Assembly: GCA_028554795.2 (NCBI GenBank)
Contig: CM068824.1
Span: 164,669,946 to 164,733,945 of the forward strand
DNA length: 64,000 nt
DNA from: Sinohyriopsis cumingii
Lineage: Eukaryota > Mollusca > Bivalvia > Unionida > Unionidae
Direction: 5' to 3'
Part shown: positions 42,301-55,924 of the stretch, in pieces
Position numbering within the stretch: the first letter of the stretch is position 1
Layout of the letters: every line of letters starts with the position of its first letter
The notes under the pieces: model-generated
Databases searched by the model: none
What the model was told of the DNA's origin: nothing
Seen by the model: the letters and a program-made list of their open reading frames with translations, nothing else
Program-made: the position numbers and the translations under genes

Positions 42301-45300
42301 ATAAGTGTTTCTGCAAATTAAAGAAAGATAACAATTACAAAGGTATTATGTCTTTACCATGAATTCAGTTTCTCCACTTAATTCATGAACATTTTATGCT
42401 GTAAAAAATATTTTCATTTACAGTGATAAAATTCAGGAATCAAATCAATGCTTATCCACATTATGAACACTATAAATATTATGGGAATTATAAAAATGGC
42501 TAAATACAGAAATTTCAGTTAAGATAAACAAATTTTAAGAATACAAATTTTTCTATGACTGCAATAGGAAAGCAGGCATAAAAAATGTTAAGCCACAGGC
42601 ATTAGGACTTACTGCAAGGCTGTTTGAACTGTTGTCATCACTACCTTTCCCATACAAGTCCTGCAAACAAAAGGAAAGAATCAATTAATACTGGGATTAT
42701 ATGCAGCTTGCACAAATTAATGCCAATAATGTGCAGAAATTTTAAAAATCAGTAAAAAAAACCTAAAAAGGATATATGACTGCAAGGCAAACATCAAATC
42801 TGATCATTTCAAAATAAAGTCTACAGACCGAAAGATCTTCAAATGGAAGGATTTGTTCTAGCAGTACTGGAACATAATGCTTAGCTAGCAAACAAAAGAT
42901 CCATGTGAGCCTGAAATCACTCAGCAGTCTGATATCTACAAACCAGCAATTAACACAGGCAAAGGCATTTTGCCAAAAGGTACTCTAAGTTAGTAGGCTG
43001 CTTGCTTTCTGACGTTTAATATTTTTAAATTATTTAGCAACAACAACCTATATTACATGATACATCAGCATCATTTTGTGCAAACAGAATAAGCTTATGC
43101 CAGGAAGGTTTCTCTGAAATTCAGTCAACTTGTGTTGACCAGCTTTTGATGTTTTACTTATTTTAGAAATGGCCATACTGAGAAATGAAGCATCTTAAAA
43201 AGCACAAGTAAAAGATTTGGGGTCAATTTTATGAAGATGCTGTTAAAAAATTCTTGAGTTAATTTTCTTGTTTTTAGCCATGTGGTCAAATCTGATGGCA
43301 AATGAAAATCACCTGTACAAAATTCTTCTCACCTGGATGCTTTTTAAAAAGGTTGAACTCTGTTAAGCTGTTTCTGAAATGTTGCTGGAATTTTTTAATG
43401 ACAATACCTACATTTGCTAGTGAATTTGTTTGTAAAATTTTTAAGGGAATTCCACTCCAGGATGATTTTGTTTTTAAATTTGGTCAAGTGCTGTTCAGTG
43501 GCTTATGAGAAGATGTCATTCAATTTTTTAAAAAATTTTTTGCAATTGTGGCCCAATGGATAACGGATAGGCATTATAGTATTATATTTTCAAAGACCTG
43601 GTGCTTTCTGTCAAACTTGGCTAAATTCTCTTCAGTGATTTTTAAGTCATTTGAAGGCTGGTCTATTTTCAAGCTGAAGCCATATTTGACAGATTAGCAT
43701 AATCTGAATAAACTGAAAATCCTTAAATTGAAATCACTCTTAAATTTGCCAAATTCTGTACTGATGTTTTTAAAAGTCATTTAAAAGTTTTATCTCTATT
43801 TTTGATTTAAGTGGCCATATTTTAATGACAATTTCTTTTGTCAGCAATGGTGGCCATATCTCATTATAGATTGGCATCACTGGCACAAAACTGAAGGCCC
43901 TGATGCCTGGATACTTTCTGACAAATTCTGGTCAGTGGCTTTTGAGAAGACATTAAATGAAATTTTTCTATTTTAAGTAGTGGCAGATAGAAAATTGGAG
44001 CACTTGTACAACATTAAAAGGTCTTCATGCATGGATGCTTTCTGTCAAAATTTTCAGATTTTCTTATATTTTTATTAAAAGTGGCCCTATTTAATGGTAG
44101 AATAGCATCAACTGTAAAATAAAAAAACTGAAAGCCCTCTATGTCATGATGCTTTATGTCAAATCTGAGAAGTTGTTTGAAAGATTTTTCTGTATATTTT
44201 TTTGTTGTAGCAGTCATACTTGATAGTGGAGAGAGTCATTTGTATCAAACTTAAAAGCCCTCTATCCTATGATGCTTTCATTCTAATTTGGTCAAACCCT
44301 GTTCAATGGTTTTTGAGAAATCATTTCAATTTATTTTATATTTTTTGTAGTGGCAGCCATACTTCATATGACCTGGTCCTAATATCAATATTATTTCAGA
44401 ACATAAAGATTGTCTTCATATTATCTTACCTCTGAAAATCCTAAATACAATAAATATTTCACAATGCATGAAGTAATCGACTGCTGTAAATATAATGGTG
44501 CCTGATGTTACCAGGGGTCAAATAACCAAAGGTCAAGAAGGTCAAAATGTATATTAAGTTGAATACATTTCTTTTTCTAACATAAGGCTGTTTATTTGAG
44601 CTCTTCTCAGTTTTGTTTAATGAAAATTTTAACATATCTCAGAAGATGAAACCCCTACTTTATATACATGTATATTCCCCAGAAATAAAATAAATTACCA
44701 TTTCAGTTATTCTTGTATTGTTTCCTTACCACATATCTAGGAAGCCTTTTCTTGGCATGGCAATATACACAGCATAGACCAACGATGAAAGGCACAGTGT
44801 ATTCCATTTTTATTTTTTTTAAATAAAAAGTTCATGTATAGTCGAATAAGGCTTTGAAAGGGTTTATATGATTTTCTGACATTCTTTTATTGAACCTAAT
44901 TTACATAAAATTACTGTCATTAAATGAATTAATAACAGGGTTATCAAACAGCGAGTTAGTTATTGGATTAGTGACAATAAACTCACTTTCAATCTATCAA
45001 TACTCAGTTTGAACCAATGGGTGTCAAGATTAAAAAAATCAGCTGTGACACTCATTGACAATTATCATTTTGGATAATATGATATCAATAGGATTAGAAC
45101 ATTCTGGACCACTAAATTACTTCAATTACAGGGTATACTAAAATAATCAATTTTGGATAATAGATTTTAAAAATATGTAAACAAAGAACAAATTTAACAG
45201 GAACCAGATCAATATGGATAACAGGAGTTTAATTAAGTGATAGTCTACTTCACATGTTATTATGACTCTATGGTCTTCAAGTAACAGAAAAAGAGTGGGA

Positions 45301-46425
45301 AGCAATAATCTTTGTAAAATTCAACAAATAATTTATTTCCCTACAATATAAAGTAAAAAATGAACAAAAAAACGTATGGTATTCAAATTAAATCCTAAAT
45401 AATCTGAGAATTTTGAAAACAAATTCCTAAAGATTAAGGTTCTAAACAAACTTTAGTGGTCTTTTAAAATAAATACAAAGCTGGAAGTGATGATGTTCCA
45501 GTGGTGGCCTGTGTTATAGTGATGTTCCAGCAGTCTTTTGTTGAATCACAATAATAAAGTCCAAGAATATATCTTTATTTTAGTTTAATTATGGTATAAG
45601 TCTGTTTCCAAGAATGTTTTTCTTTTAACAGTTTGTATTTGTTAAGAAAAATCACTTGAGTGAAATAATGTACATAAATTCCAGCCTAAAAGAATAACTG
45701 GACACAACAGTAATACAACTAATTCTGATAAGATCTTAAAACACGAATAAATAATTTCTATAAAAACAAGATTATATAGTCCTCTACTTGATCTCAGGTC
45801 ACAATTAACATTTTCTATATAAAAAAATCATTCTGGAAAGTTCCAAATGTTTACAAGATAAAATCTTAGTTATAATTAGTACCAGTAGTCTGTTTCTAAA
45901 ATTATATTATAAAATGTGGTAAACAACAGTCATTTTCAGTCATATCGCTACGATGTCTGCAGTGTGGCAGTTTATAGTGATGTCTAGCACTGGGGCATCA
46001 TCCCGTACACATGTAGCATGATGTCCCACCCAGTCACATTATCCTGACAACAGTCAGACCAGTCCTAACACTAACCTCTTAATGCTGAGTGGCTAGCGAG
46101 GCAGCTGTAAGTATAATTTTTATAAGTCTTTGGTATGACTTAGCTGGGGTTCAAACCCGCAACCTCCCGCATCTGAAGTGGATGCTCTAACCACTAGGCC
46201 ACCGGAGTGGTCCGCAGAAAAGGACGGAACAAAGCAGACACTCAATTAGTGAGCAGCAATTACCATTCCTGTAAATAAACAGCCACTCTGGATTTCTCAG
46301 ACGGAAATCAAGACGTGGAAGTATTTATTTTAAAGTTAGAAATAAAATACAGACAGACAGAAAGTGCTATTTCTGGATCACCCAAGTGGATGTATAACAA
46401 GTAAAATTACACTGAAAAACTACAG

Positions 46426-46480
<55 letters not shown>

Positions 46481-49400
46481 TATGCTCACTTTTGTCTCCG
46501 TTAACTTTACATTGTCAGAATCATGCAGTATTTTTCCATACTGCACTGTTTCATATCTTATGACGTGCATAAAAATAGCATTGTCTGTTAGGAAGTATAT
46601 TCGATTGTAAACAAACAATGTACACTCATGTGGCATATGCTGGAGCTTTGATTTATTAGATTTGTATGTAGTTGAAAAAACAAGCTGTTCAGTCCATTTG
46701 AAAGTAGATGATAAAGTTGACAATGTGCTGAGGTCTCGCTAGGATTTTAAAACTAGGAGACCAGGACTCCTATTTTGGTAAAAATAGGAGTCCCACCAGC
46801 AAAAATTGCAGTTCCCTCCCAAAAAACTAAGCAAATTAGAAAAAATGTTGATTGCCACTGAGTTTAATTTCTACATTTTTTATAACACCAACATAGCTCT
46901 TGTCTGACCATCAGAGTGAGACTGAATTTTGCCATCCAAAGAATGTCTTATTCCAAGCACTAAGCTAGGCATCACACACTTTCTGACATTTAGCTCTTCT
47001 GTCCTATCCAAACTATCAGTTATAGCAACTTTAGCACTCTTCTGAATCTCATTTCAATCTTCGCCAGTTTGCCGTTTAACCATAATATACTTATCCAAAT
47101 TTGTGAATGGCATTTTGTCCAAGTCTCAAGGTGTCTTGATTCCAAGGTCACATGCACTGCTTATTGCGCTACACTCAGAAATGAACACAATGATGAAAGC
47201 TAAAGTTGTTTATTTGATATACTCTTACACATGACCACATGTACATCTCCAGGTCTTTCTGTCTCTGAATTCCATCACTGTAAATATTGGTATTTTTTCC
47301 CCACCCAGCTGCCAATCAAAGCCTTTGAACTTGCTGCCCAGCTAATGCATCATGTTCTTTTGATGTACTCTTATAATGGCAACATGTACATCAGTAGGTC
47401 TTTCTGCCGATGAATTCTATCTCTGTAAATATCAGTACATTTGCCCACCCAGCCACCAGTTAAAGTCTTTGAACGTGCCACCCAGCTATTGCTTCATATT
47501 CTTTTGATGTATTCTTATAACGGCTACATGTACATCGAGGGGTCTTTCAGCCACTGAATTCTGTCATTGTAAATATCAGCACAGCTAACTGATCAACACA
47601 TTTTCCCACTAAGCAGGTGGATGAAGCAGGACTGGCAAGCCTTTGAGTTTTGCCACCCACCTATTACATGCATACAGAGGACTCCCGCCTAAGTGATTTT
47701 CTGCAAACCGGATAAAAGACTGGTGTCCAAATACGCATGATTAAGCGTTTCTGTGACCTCTGAATGTGGATGAGTTCACTGAGTCACAAAAGAAACATTC
47801 TACCAAGCAAAGTTATGAATATATCTGCAATGTCAAAAATAAACATGAGGCATGCAGTATTGAAAATACCATTTGATCATTTAAACAGTTATTTAGCAGA
47901 AATGTTCATAACTATTTGCAAATCGAATAGTCTAGACCATGAGCCTTGCTCTCAAGGATCAATAAAAATAGTACAGAAAGGCATGTTAAGGCCACGGGTT
48001 ATCCCATCTCCCTCAAAGACGTACCATTTTACAAGCCAGTCCAAATAATAAATTTAAAAAAATCCAACTGAAGCCTCAAAGCCAAAAAAGCAAGATGAAG
48101 AAGTCCTACTTCTGCTGAAAGAATGGGCCATCACAATGCAGCTGCTTTGCAATTTTTCACATTTTACCTTTTTGGCACAATGTTTGAATTTACAGTAGTG
48201 ATAAAGTCATACAGGTCATGTAAATAGCTAAGAGTCCATCCAACAAAGAGCATGCAAGTGACAGGGCATAAACATATGTCGCCTTTAGCTGGCTGAACTG
48301 CTAACCCTGACAAGTCCATCTCAGTAAGGCAGTTGATTTTCCCACAAGATTTCAGTAAGGTTTAACAAAATGTCAATAACTGCTATTGCAAAGCTGGAAA
48401 ACGTAATTAAAAGTTCAACACAGTAACAATAAACATTATGTTCAACTGAAGAGTTTGTGAAGTACGCATAAACTTTATTTACCACAAGTACAGTTGCACA
48501 AAATTTAGTTCCAAACCCTATGCAGCTCAGTGGCTTGTTGCTATCTCTCAAACTGATGTAATTCTTGGAAATTCTTTTTCCATTTCACATGATGACGGAA
48601 ATCATATCTCCAGCCATGAAACATACTCAAATTGGCACATGATGTCCAATAAACATAATTGTAGCCTTTTCCAGCTTTTATTCACATGAATATGAATACT
48701 CCTTTTTATTCTTCTGTGTTGATTATTAACACTTTTTTTAGAAGCTTATTTTCCCTTTCGTCTTAAACATGCATTGCTTTCTGGACGCCATTTTAAATTT
48801 TTTTTTATAATCAACAGTTTGTTCATGCAGACACTTTGCATGAACAAACAGGGGCTGTTTAAAGCATTTGAGGTGCTGCTGTAAAGTTAGTCTGGTTCCA
48901 GGACTAATTTCACTACTTCTAATATGAAACCCAGGTCCAAACCAAATATGGATGAACCAATAATCCGGATTTTTCTGCAACTACACTTTCCCATAGTTTT
49001 TGCTTGTATGCTGTAAGTCCATATTTTAAGGGTAATTTTTGTAAGACTTATGGCAAAATTGTAAGGCTTGGCAGGTCTGAGCTGGTAATAACAATGCCAA
49101 TAAATACACTGTTCTGCATCCTGAATTTCCTCAAAATGTACTTTCTTAGTTATTTCTGTTAATCAGAATTACATGGGTCCCAATATTTGATCCACACTGC
49201 AAAAACACTGTAGTTTAGACTAAATTTCCAAGAGAAATCACATTCTCCTTACTGCACTAAAGAAATAGATGAATGTGATATTCCCAAGAAAACCAAATTT
49301 AATCCTGTAGTTGTTTTTGAGAATTTCAATTAAAAGAATTCATATTTTTCCCCATATTATGATTCCAAACAATCTTTGACCAAACAGAAACACATCTGCA

Positions 49401-51008
49401 GCAGTCCCTCAAGTCTCATGAACATCAGATGGAATTGACCCAGCTAATAAATCCAGTCCATCAAAACTAGAAAAGAAAAATTTAGTTGGATCGAAAGAAA
49501 AATAAATTTCCTCCATTCCAGACCAAATGGAGGAGCTGTTTCAAAGTGCATTCATTCAAAATACGATTCTAAATTTCAATATTAAATAGACCAAGCAAGA
49601 ATTATTTATGAAACAAATGACTGACCAAGTTCAAAGGTCACTGGATGGTGCTATGTGCACATCAATACCATTAACATTTGTAGCAATATGACTGAAATGT
49701 TTTTAAAAATTACGTTAAAAATCCAAATCACACACACACACACACACACACACACTATTGTTGAACATACAGATGTACGTTTACTTTGGAATCCAGCATA
49801 TAATTCAATTACCTTGCAACTTGTAGTGTGTTCCTTTTATTATTCAGCCTTGGGTAGAAAAGCAAAATGAATATGTAATAAAAAGGTGACTACATTTATA
49901 TGGGAAAATATGAACTCAATGTCATGCAGTATTGTTCACAAGAACTCATTTATATTTTCCCCTACAAATGCAGTAACCTATTATATATCAGTTTCTCTGT
50001 GTGTATGTGTATGATATACAACGAGATGTATACATTTTTCATTAAAAGGAAATGAGGCTTGCCAAGTTTCCTTTTAAAGAAATATTTATATGAGTGGTAT
50101 ATCATTAAAACAGTGTACATACTGTACATATATTTTATTTATTATATTACATACAAATACATATATTTGCCCTTTGAATGGATTTAAGATTTACTACAGG
50201 CATCTGTGCACTGACCGACTGAATGAACTCACATCCCCGAGTGTGTCTGCTACAAAATGTAGTTCTATAGCTTCTTTACCTATTCACAATCACCTCCACA
50301 TATTGATAAGTTGATCGTTTTCTTTTTTTAGTTTCTATTTTTACTCACATTGATTAAATCAATATAGGTATGTGAGAAAGCTTGCCGTAGCTTCTCATGG
50401 GTCGGTGGTTCTTTCCGGAGGTTTTCCGGGTTCTTCCTCCACCATTAATACTGGCCGCCATGAATAGCCTATCGTGTGCTAAAAAATGGCATTAAACTCT
50501 ATAAAAACAACTACAACAACATCAATTAAATCAATATATTACACATTTATGATTTAAACATGAAAGATGGTTTTAATGATAAAAGTAGAGGACTGCAAAC
50601 ACCTGGTTACCTATGCCACTCATTTGAACATTGCCATTCACATACCTGCATATGGAAATTAATGTGGAATAGAAACTAAGAGACATGATGAACCAACAAC
50701 AGGTAATTAAAATATTTAAATATATTTACAGTTGAACTAAGTCATTATTCTACTTTAGTAACAGTACCCCGTCCATAAACTCCCTCTCTCTGTGGTCTGT
50801 TTGACTTTAAAACTCTAACTCTCTCTCTCTCTCTCTGGTTGGTTTGACTTAAAAACTCTCTCCCCTCCCCCGTCTCTCTTATATTTTGGTCAGTTTGACT
50901 TAACTTTTACCATCATTCGCAAGTCCAGAGACATCATAGGATGACACTAAAAAAAATCCTCTACGCTCATCATTTCATAGCTTTTAGCCTGTATCTTGCT
51001 ACAATGGT

Positions 51009-51044
<36 letters not shown>

Positions 51045-51646
51045 GCCTTTGGACATTTTGATATTTAATTAATAATAATCAATTTTTAGAACATTACAGT
51101 ATGTTTAAGAAACAACAACAACAAAACAACACCGTTTAATTTTGACATGGTTTGCAACTTTGTATCAATGATAAACACTAAAGATAAATTCCAAGGAAGT
51201 GCACACATATCGTTAAGATGAACCATATTCCCGTAGGTTACTTGGTGTAATGTCTATTTCACATGCACACACACATTTCAAGGTTTCAATCCAGCCCAAA
51301 TTCCTTTTCTCTCTCACTCCATATTTCTGCGTAGTTTGTCCGTTATGCATGAGAGGGGAGCGGGGAACAGAAAGCAGAAAGGATTGTGATGAAAATGTGG
51401 ACCATATTAAATTCATTTAGAAAACATGGATTATTAATGGTTTTTATCGTTATTTTCATACATCACAAATGAATAATATGTGGAAATTGATCACTGATCT
51501 AAAATCAACTGTAGACGCACACGTGAATGTTTATATATGCGTATTATTGCACCAAGGGCAGATCACAATTTGATATACCAATAGTATTGGTATATCAAAT
51601 TGCTTTATGCCAACACTTTAAATGTCACGTTAATTTTAATGTATGT

Positions 51647-51691
<45 letters not shown>

Positions 51692-54600
51692 TGTAATCTA
51701 TATATCAGTTTCAGTGTATCTAACTATACCTATTCACTAACATGCATAAATACCTATTTGAACTCTTCATTATGATAGGTTTACTTTTAGTTGATAAATG
51801 CTTAACTTGTTATCCGAGGATGTAAAACGAGATAGGAAATACAATCTTGGTTGCTTGACTCTTAACAAAAGTCTTTCTCAGAAGGAAAACCTTTTAACTG
51901 TAGCTACACATATATATGGTGTACTTGACAAATGTAAGCTTTAGTGTCACATGAGAAGTTTATAAGTAACCCTGTATTTATTTACCTTGGAGATGAATAT
52001 AATAATACTTACATGTCTATCGATATTGTTGTGACTTCCACCTCCTGTGAAAAATGGCCTGCAAAAAACATCAGTGAGAGATATTGGTGGCATTTATAAA
52101 AATTATGATTTAGTTTAGTCAAATTTTTCTGCATTAGTGCATAAAATACCATGGACACCATCTGAACAACCCCTTCTCCCCCAGGACAGCAGCTATCCAC
52201 ATTTTTAAGCCCAGAATCTACATGATGGCCACAATCTGATATGGGCAGCCCAGAATCAATAGGATGGCCACACTCTGATATGGGCTGTCCACTCTGATAT
52301 GGACAGCCCAGAATCTATAGGATGGCCACACTCTGATATGGGCAGCCCAGAATATTTAGGATGGCCACACTCTGATATGGACAGCCCAGAATCCATAGGA
52401 TGGCCACACTCTGATATGGACAGCCCAGAATCTATAGGATGGCCACACTCTGATATGAGCAACCCAGAATCTATAGCATGGCCATGCCCTGATATGAGCA
52501 GCCCAGAATCAATGGGATGGCCACACTCTGATATGGGCAGCCCAGAATCAATAGGATGGCCACACTCTGATATGGGCAGCCCTGAATCAATAGGATGGCC
52601 ATGCTCTCTGATTTGGGAAGCTCAGAATCTATAGGATGACCACACTCTGATATGGGCAGCCCAGAATCAACAGGATGGCCATGCTCTGATATGGGCAGCC
52701 CTGAACATATAGGATGACCACACTGGTATGGGCAACCCAGAATTAATATGATGGCCATTTTTCAGCACACGATAGGCTATGCATGGCAGCCATTATTAAT
52801 ATTGGAGGAAGAACCCAGGAAAACCCCGGGAAGAACCACCGACCCACAAGAAGCTACTGGCAAGATTTCTCACATATCCACATTAGCCGAATCCTTGCCT
52901 CGAACCCATGCAGACAGAGGTGAGATGGCAGTGATCCATAACGGAAAGCGCTGTAGACCACTTGGCCACTCGGGGCCCCCATGATGGCTGTACTGTTGGT
53001 CATATGAGCCACTGAATCAGCAACATTTTCCTTTAGGACTAACAAGACATTATACGAAGTCTTCTAGTGAAAACCCCATTGCAATATGACTTTCCGTTCA
53101 GGAGGATCTATGGACATCAAAAGAAGTAACATTTTCATTTAGAACCAACTAGACCCCCAAAAGAAGTCTTTCTGTGAAAATCCCATATTAGTATGATTCA
53201 GGAATATCAATAACAATATTTTCAAGCTTGCTGCTTTGGCAGCCATATTGGATACCAGACATCTACTTTCATTTAGGACCAACAAGACATCAAAATAAGT
53301 CTTCTGGTGGAAACCTCATACCAATGTCTTTGTATTCAGGAGGAGTAGTGATAACAAGATTTTCAAGATTGCTGCTGTGACGCTGGAATCAGATCGGCAC
53401 CATTGTCAGTTAGGACCAACTAGACCAAAGGATCAATGGGTGTTGTGCAAAGTTTCATGGCAATCTAATTTAGGATGAGTAGTGATAAAACTTGTGCTAA
53501 TGGATGAACAGAAAACAGATGACTGAGAAAGACAACAGACCATTCCAAAAGCTCTTCTATCTGTGAAGCTAAAAATGTCACTTAATAATTGCTGGCTATT
53601 ATTGCTGCCAATAGTTATCTACCTAACAAAAGCTAACAGCAGAAAAACACAAGTTACACAACATAAAAATGGTATGAAAACCTCTGTTGCTTCATGTTGT
53701 CCAATAAGAAAGGAAATATACAAGAGACAGAGTACAAGACTATGGCTATGACCAGCTGATCATGGGACAAAGTCACATCCTTTGTGAATATAGCAAGGTG
53801 CAAATTAGGTTGATAAAGCTGCCAACAAAAGAATAAGTTGTTGCAAATAATACATAATGTCGAGAAGGAGAAGAATTCTTGATTTAGAAGAAAAACACAA
53901 AATAATTCAACTCAATATAATGAAGGAGAGCTCTTGAATCCTTGCAGAGAAATTGTATGTCATAAAGACTAAAAAAACAACACTATCAATGATAAAGAAA
54001 AAGGTTTCCAGAAGTGGGAAAATGGAGTGAAGAGAGAAAAATTATTAAAACCAGGAAATGTTTGTACCTTTACATGAATGACAAGGTTCTCTGATGTTTT
54101 TTTATCACCCATGCTAAGGAAACTTCAATGCAGGTAAAAATATCACTGAAGAAAAGGGAACAATTTTATAGACAAAATAGGCATATGGCAACTTTATGTA
54201 TAACCCCCTAGTCTGACTGACAAAAATCCAGCATGCTTGCCACTAAGCAGCTGTGACTCCTTCTTCTCTAAGCCGGACAATACAGAGTATCTCAAAGATT
54301 TGGTTTGCTTTGGTCTTTATGGTACTGTAAAAGAAGTAGATTATTTACTGTCCAGGTGGTTGGAGTAAAGTCACTATGGCACTTTAAAAAAAGTGGATTA
54401 TTTTGTGTCCAGGCATTTGGAGTAAAGTCTTTATGGCACTGTAAAACATGGAGATAATTTACTGTCCAGGCAGTTGGAGTAAAGTCTTTATGGCACTGTA
54501 AAACATGGAGATAATTTACTGTCCAGGCAGTTAGAGTAAAGTCTTTATGGCACTGTAAAACATGGAGATAATTTACTGTCCAGGCAGTTGGAGTAAAGTC

Positions 54601-55889
54601 GGCACTTTAAAGCAAGTGGATTAAGTGTCCAAGGCAGTTGGAGTCAAGTCTTTATGGCACTGTAAAACATGTAGATAATGTACTGTCCAGGCAGTTGGAG
54701 TCAAGTCTTTATGGCACTGTAAAACATGGAGATAATTTACTGTCCAGGCAGTTGGAGTAAAGTCTTTATGGCACTGTAAAACATGGAGATAATTTACTGT
54801 CCAGGCAGTTAGAGTAAAGTCTTTATGGCACTGTAAAACATGAGATAATTTACTGTCCAGGCAGTTGGAGTAAAGTCGGCACTTTAAAGCAAGTGGATTA
54901 AGTGTCCAAGGCAGTTGGAGTCAAGTCTTTATGGCACTGTAAAACATGTAGATAATGTACTGTCCAGGCAGTTGGAGTAAAGTCTTTATGGCACTGTAAA
55001 ACATGTAGATAATTTACTGTCCAGGCAGTTGTAGTAAGTCTTTATGGCACTGTAAAACATGTAGATAACTTACTGTCCATGCAGATGGAGTCAAGTGCCT
55101 TGCCCAAGGACACAAGGCAGCTGACCCAGCATCCCAAAGAAACACAAGAGATAAATATATACAGTCGTAAGTCATATTAGTCACATTTTGGCACTTTTCA
55201 TTGTTGTACCTGTAGTCCACACAGAAGCCAATTTTCATTTAAATCAAAATACTGGTGTCCTTGAGAAATTGCCATTGCTGACTATTACAGATTCAGATGA
55301 GAGATCTTTTTTGCTAACATTCTGCCTGATGTTATTATTTAACTCAAATACATATTTGTTTTCAGTGAAATAAGAAACTAATTGGAAACCATGCTGTAAC
55401 AAACTACATTTTTAAGTCTGGTGAAATAATTTTCTTTGTTCAGAACTGGCTGCAATTCACCCTTTCTTATAATCTATATAAAAAACTGTCATATCCTACC
55501 TTAGCCTAGGTTTTGGTATTGACATTACACTAACATTATCCTCAGCTTCCAGATCTGGGTCACTGTCACTCAGGTCCTCTAGCTGGTCAAACAGGTCATC
55601 AATTTCCTGTGGATTTGTATCAGGATCCACCAGGTCATGGTCTGCCTCTGAGTCTAGTACCTGCAAATAGCATAATGAAAATAACTCTGCCAAGCCAGTT
55701 TGTCCAAGGCCAAATATTTACTCAAGTGACCAGTCCTTCTGTCCAGCTGATTTGAACCTGTACAAATTGCTAAAAGCATCACAATTCAGACCAAACAATT
55801 ACTTCCTTGTCAAGTTGAAATAAATACCTGAATAATATATGCCACTGTGGTGGCTTAAATATATCATTAATTATGCAGCATCTGATTTG

Positions 55890-55924
<35 letters not shown>

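Noticed and set aside
47764-48048. 94-residue plus-strand protein
   Set aside because: No family resemblance. It lies in a possible transposon relic and no splice partner was found.
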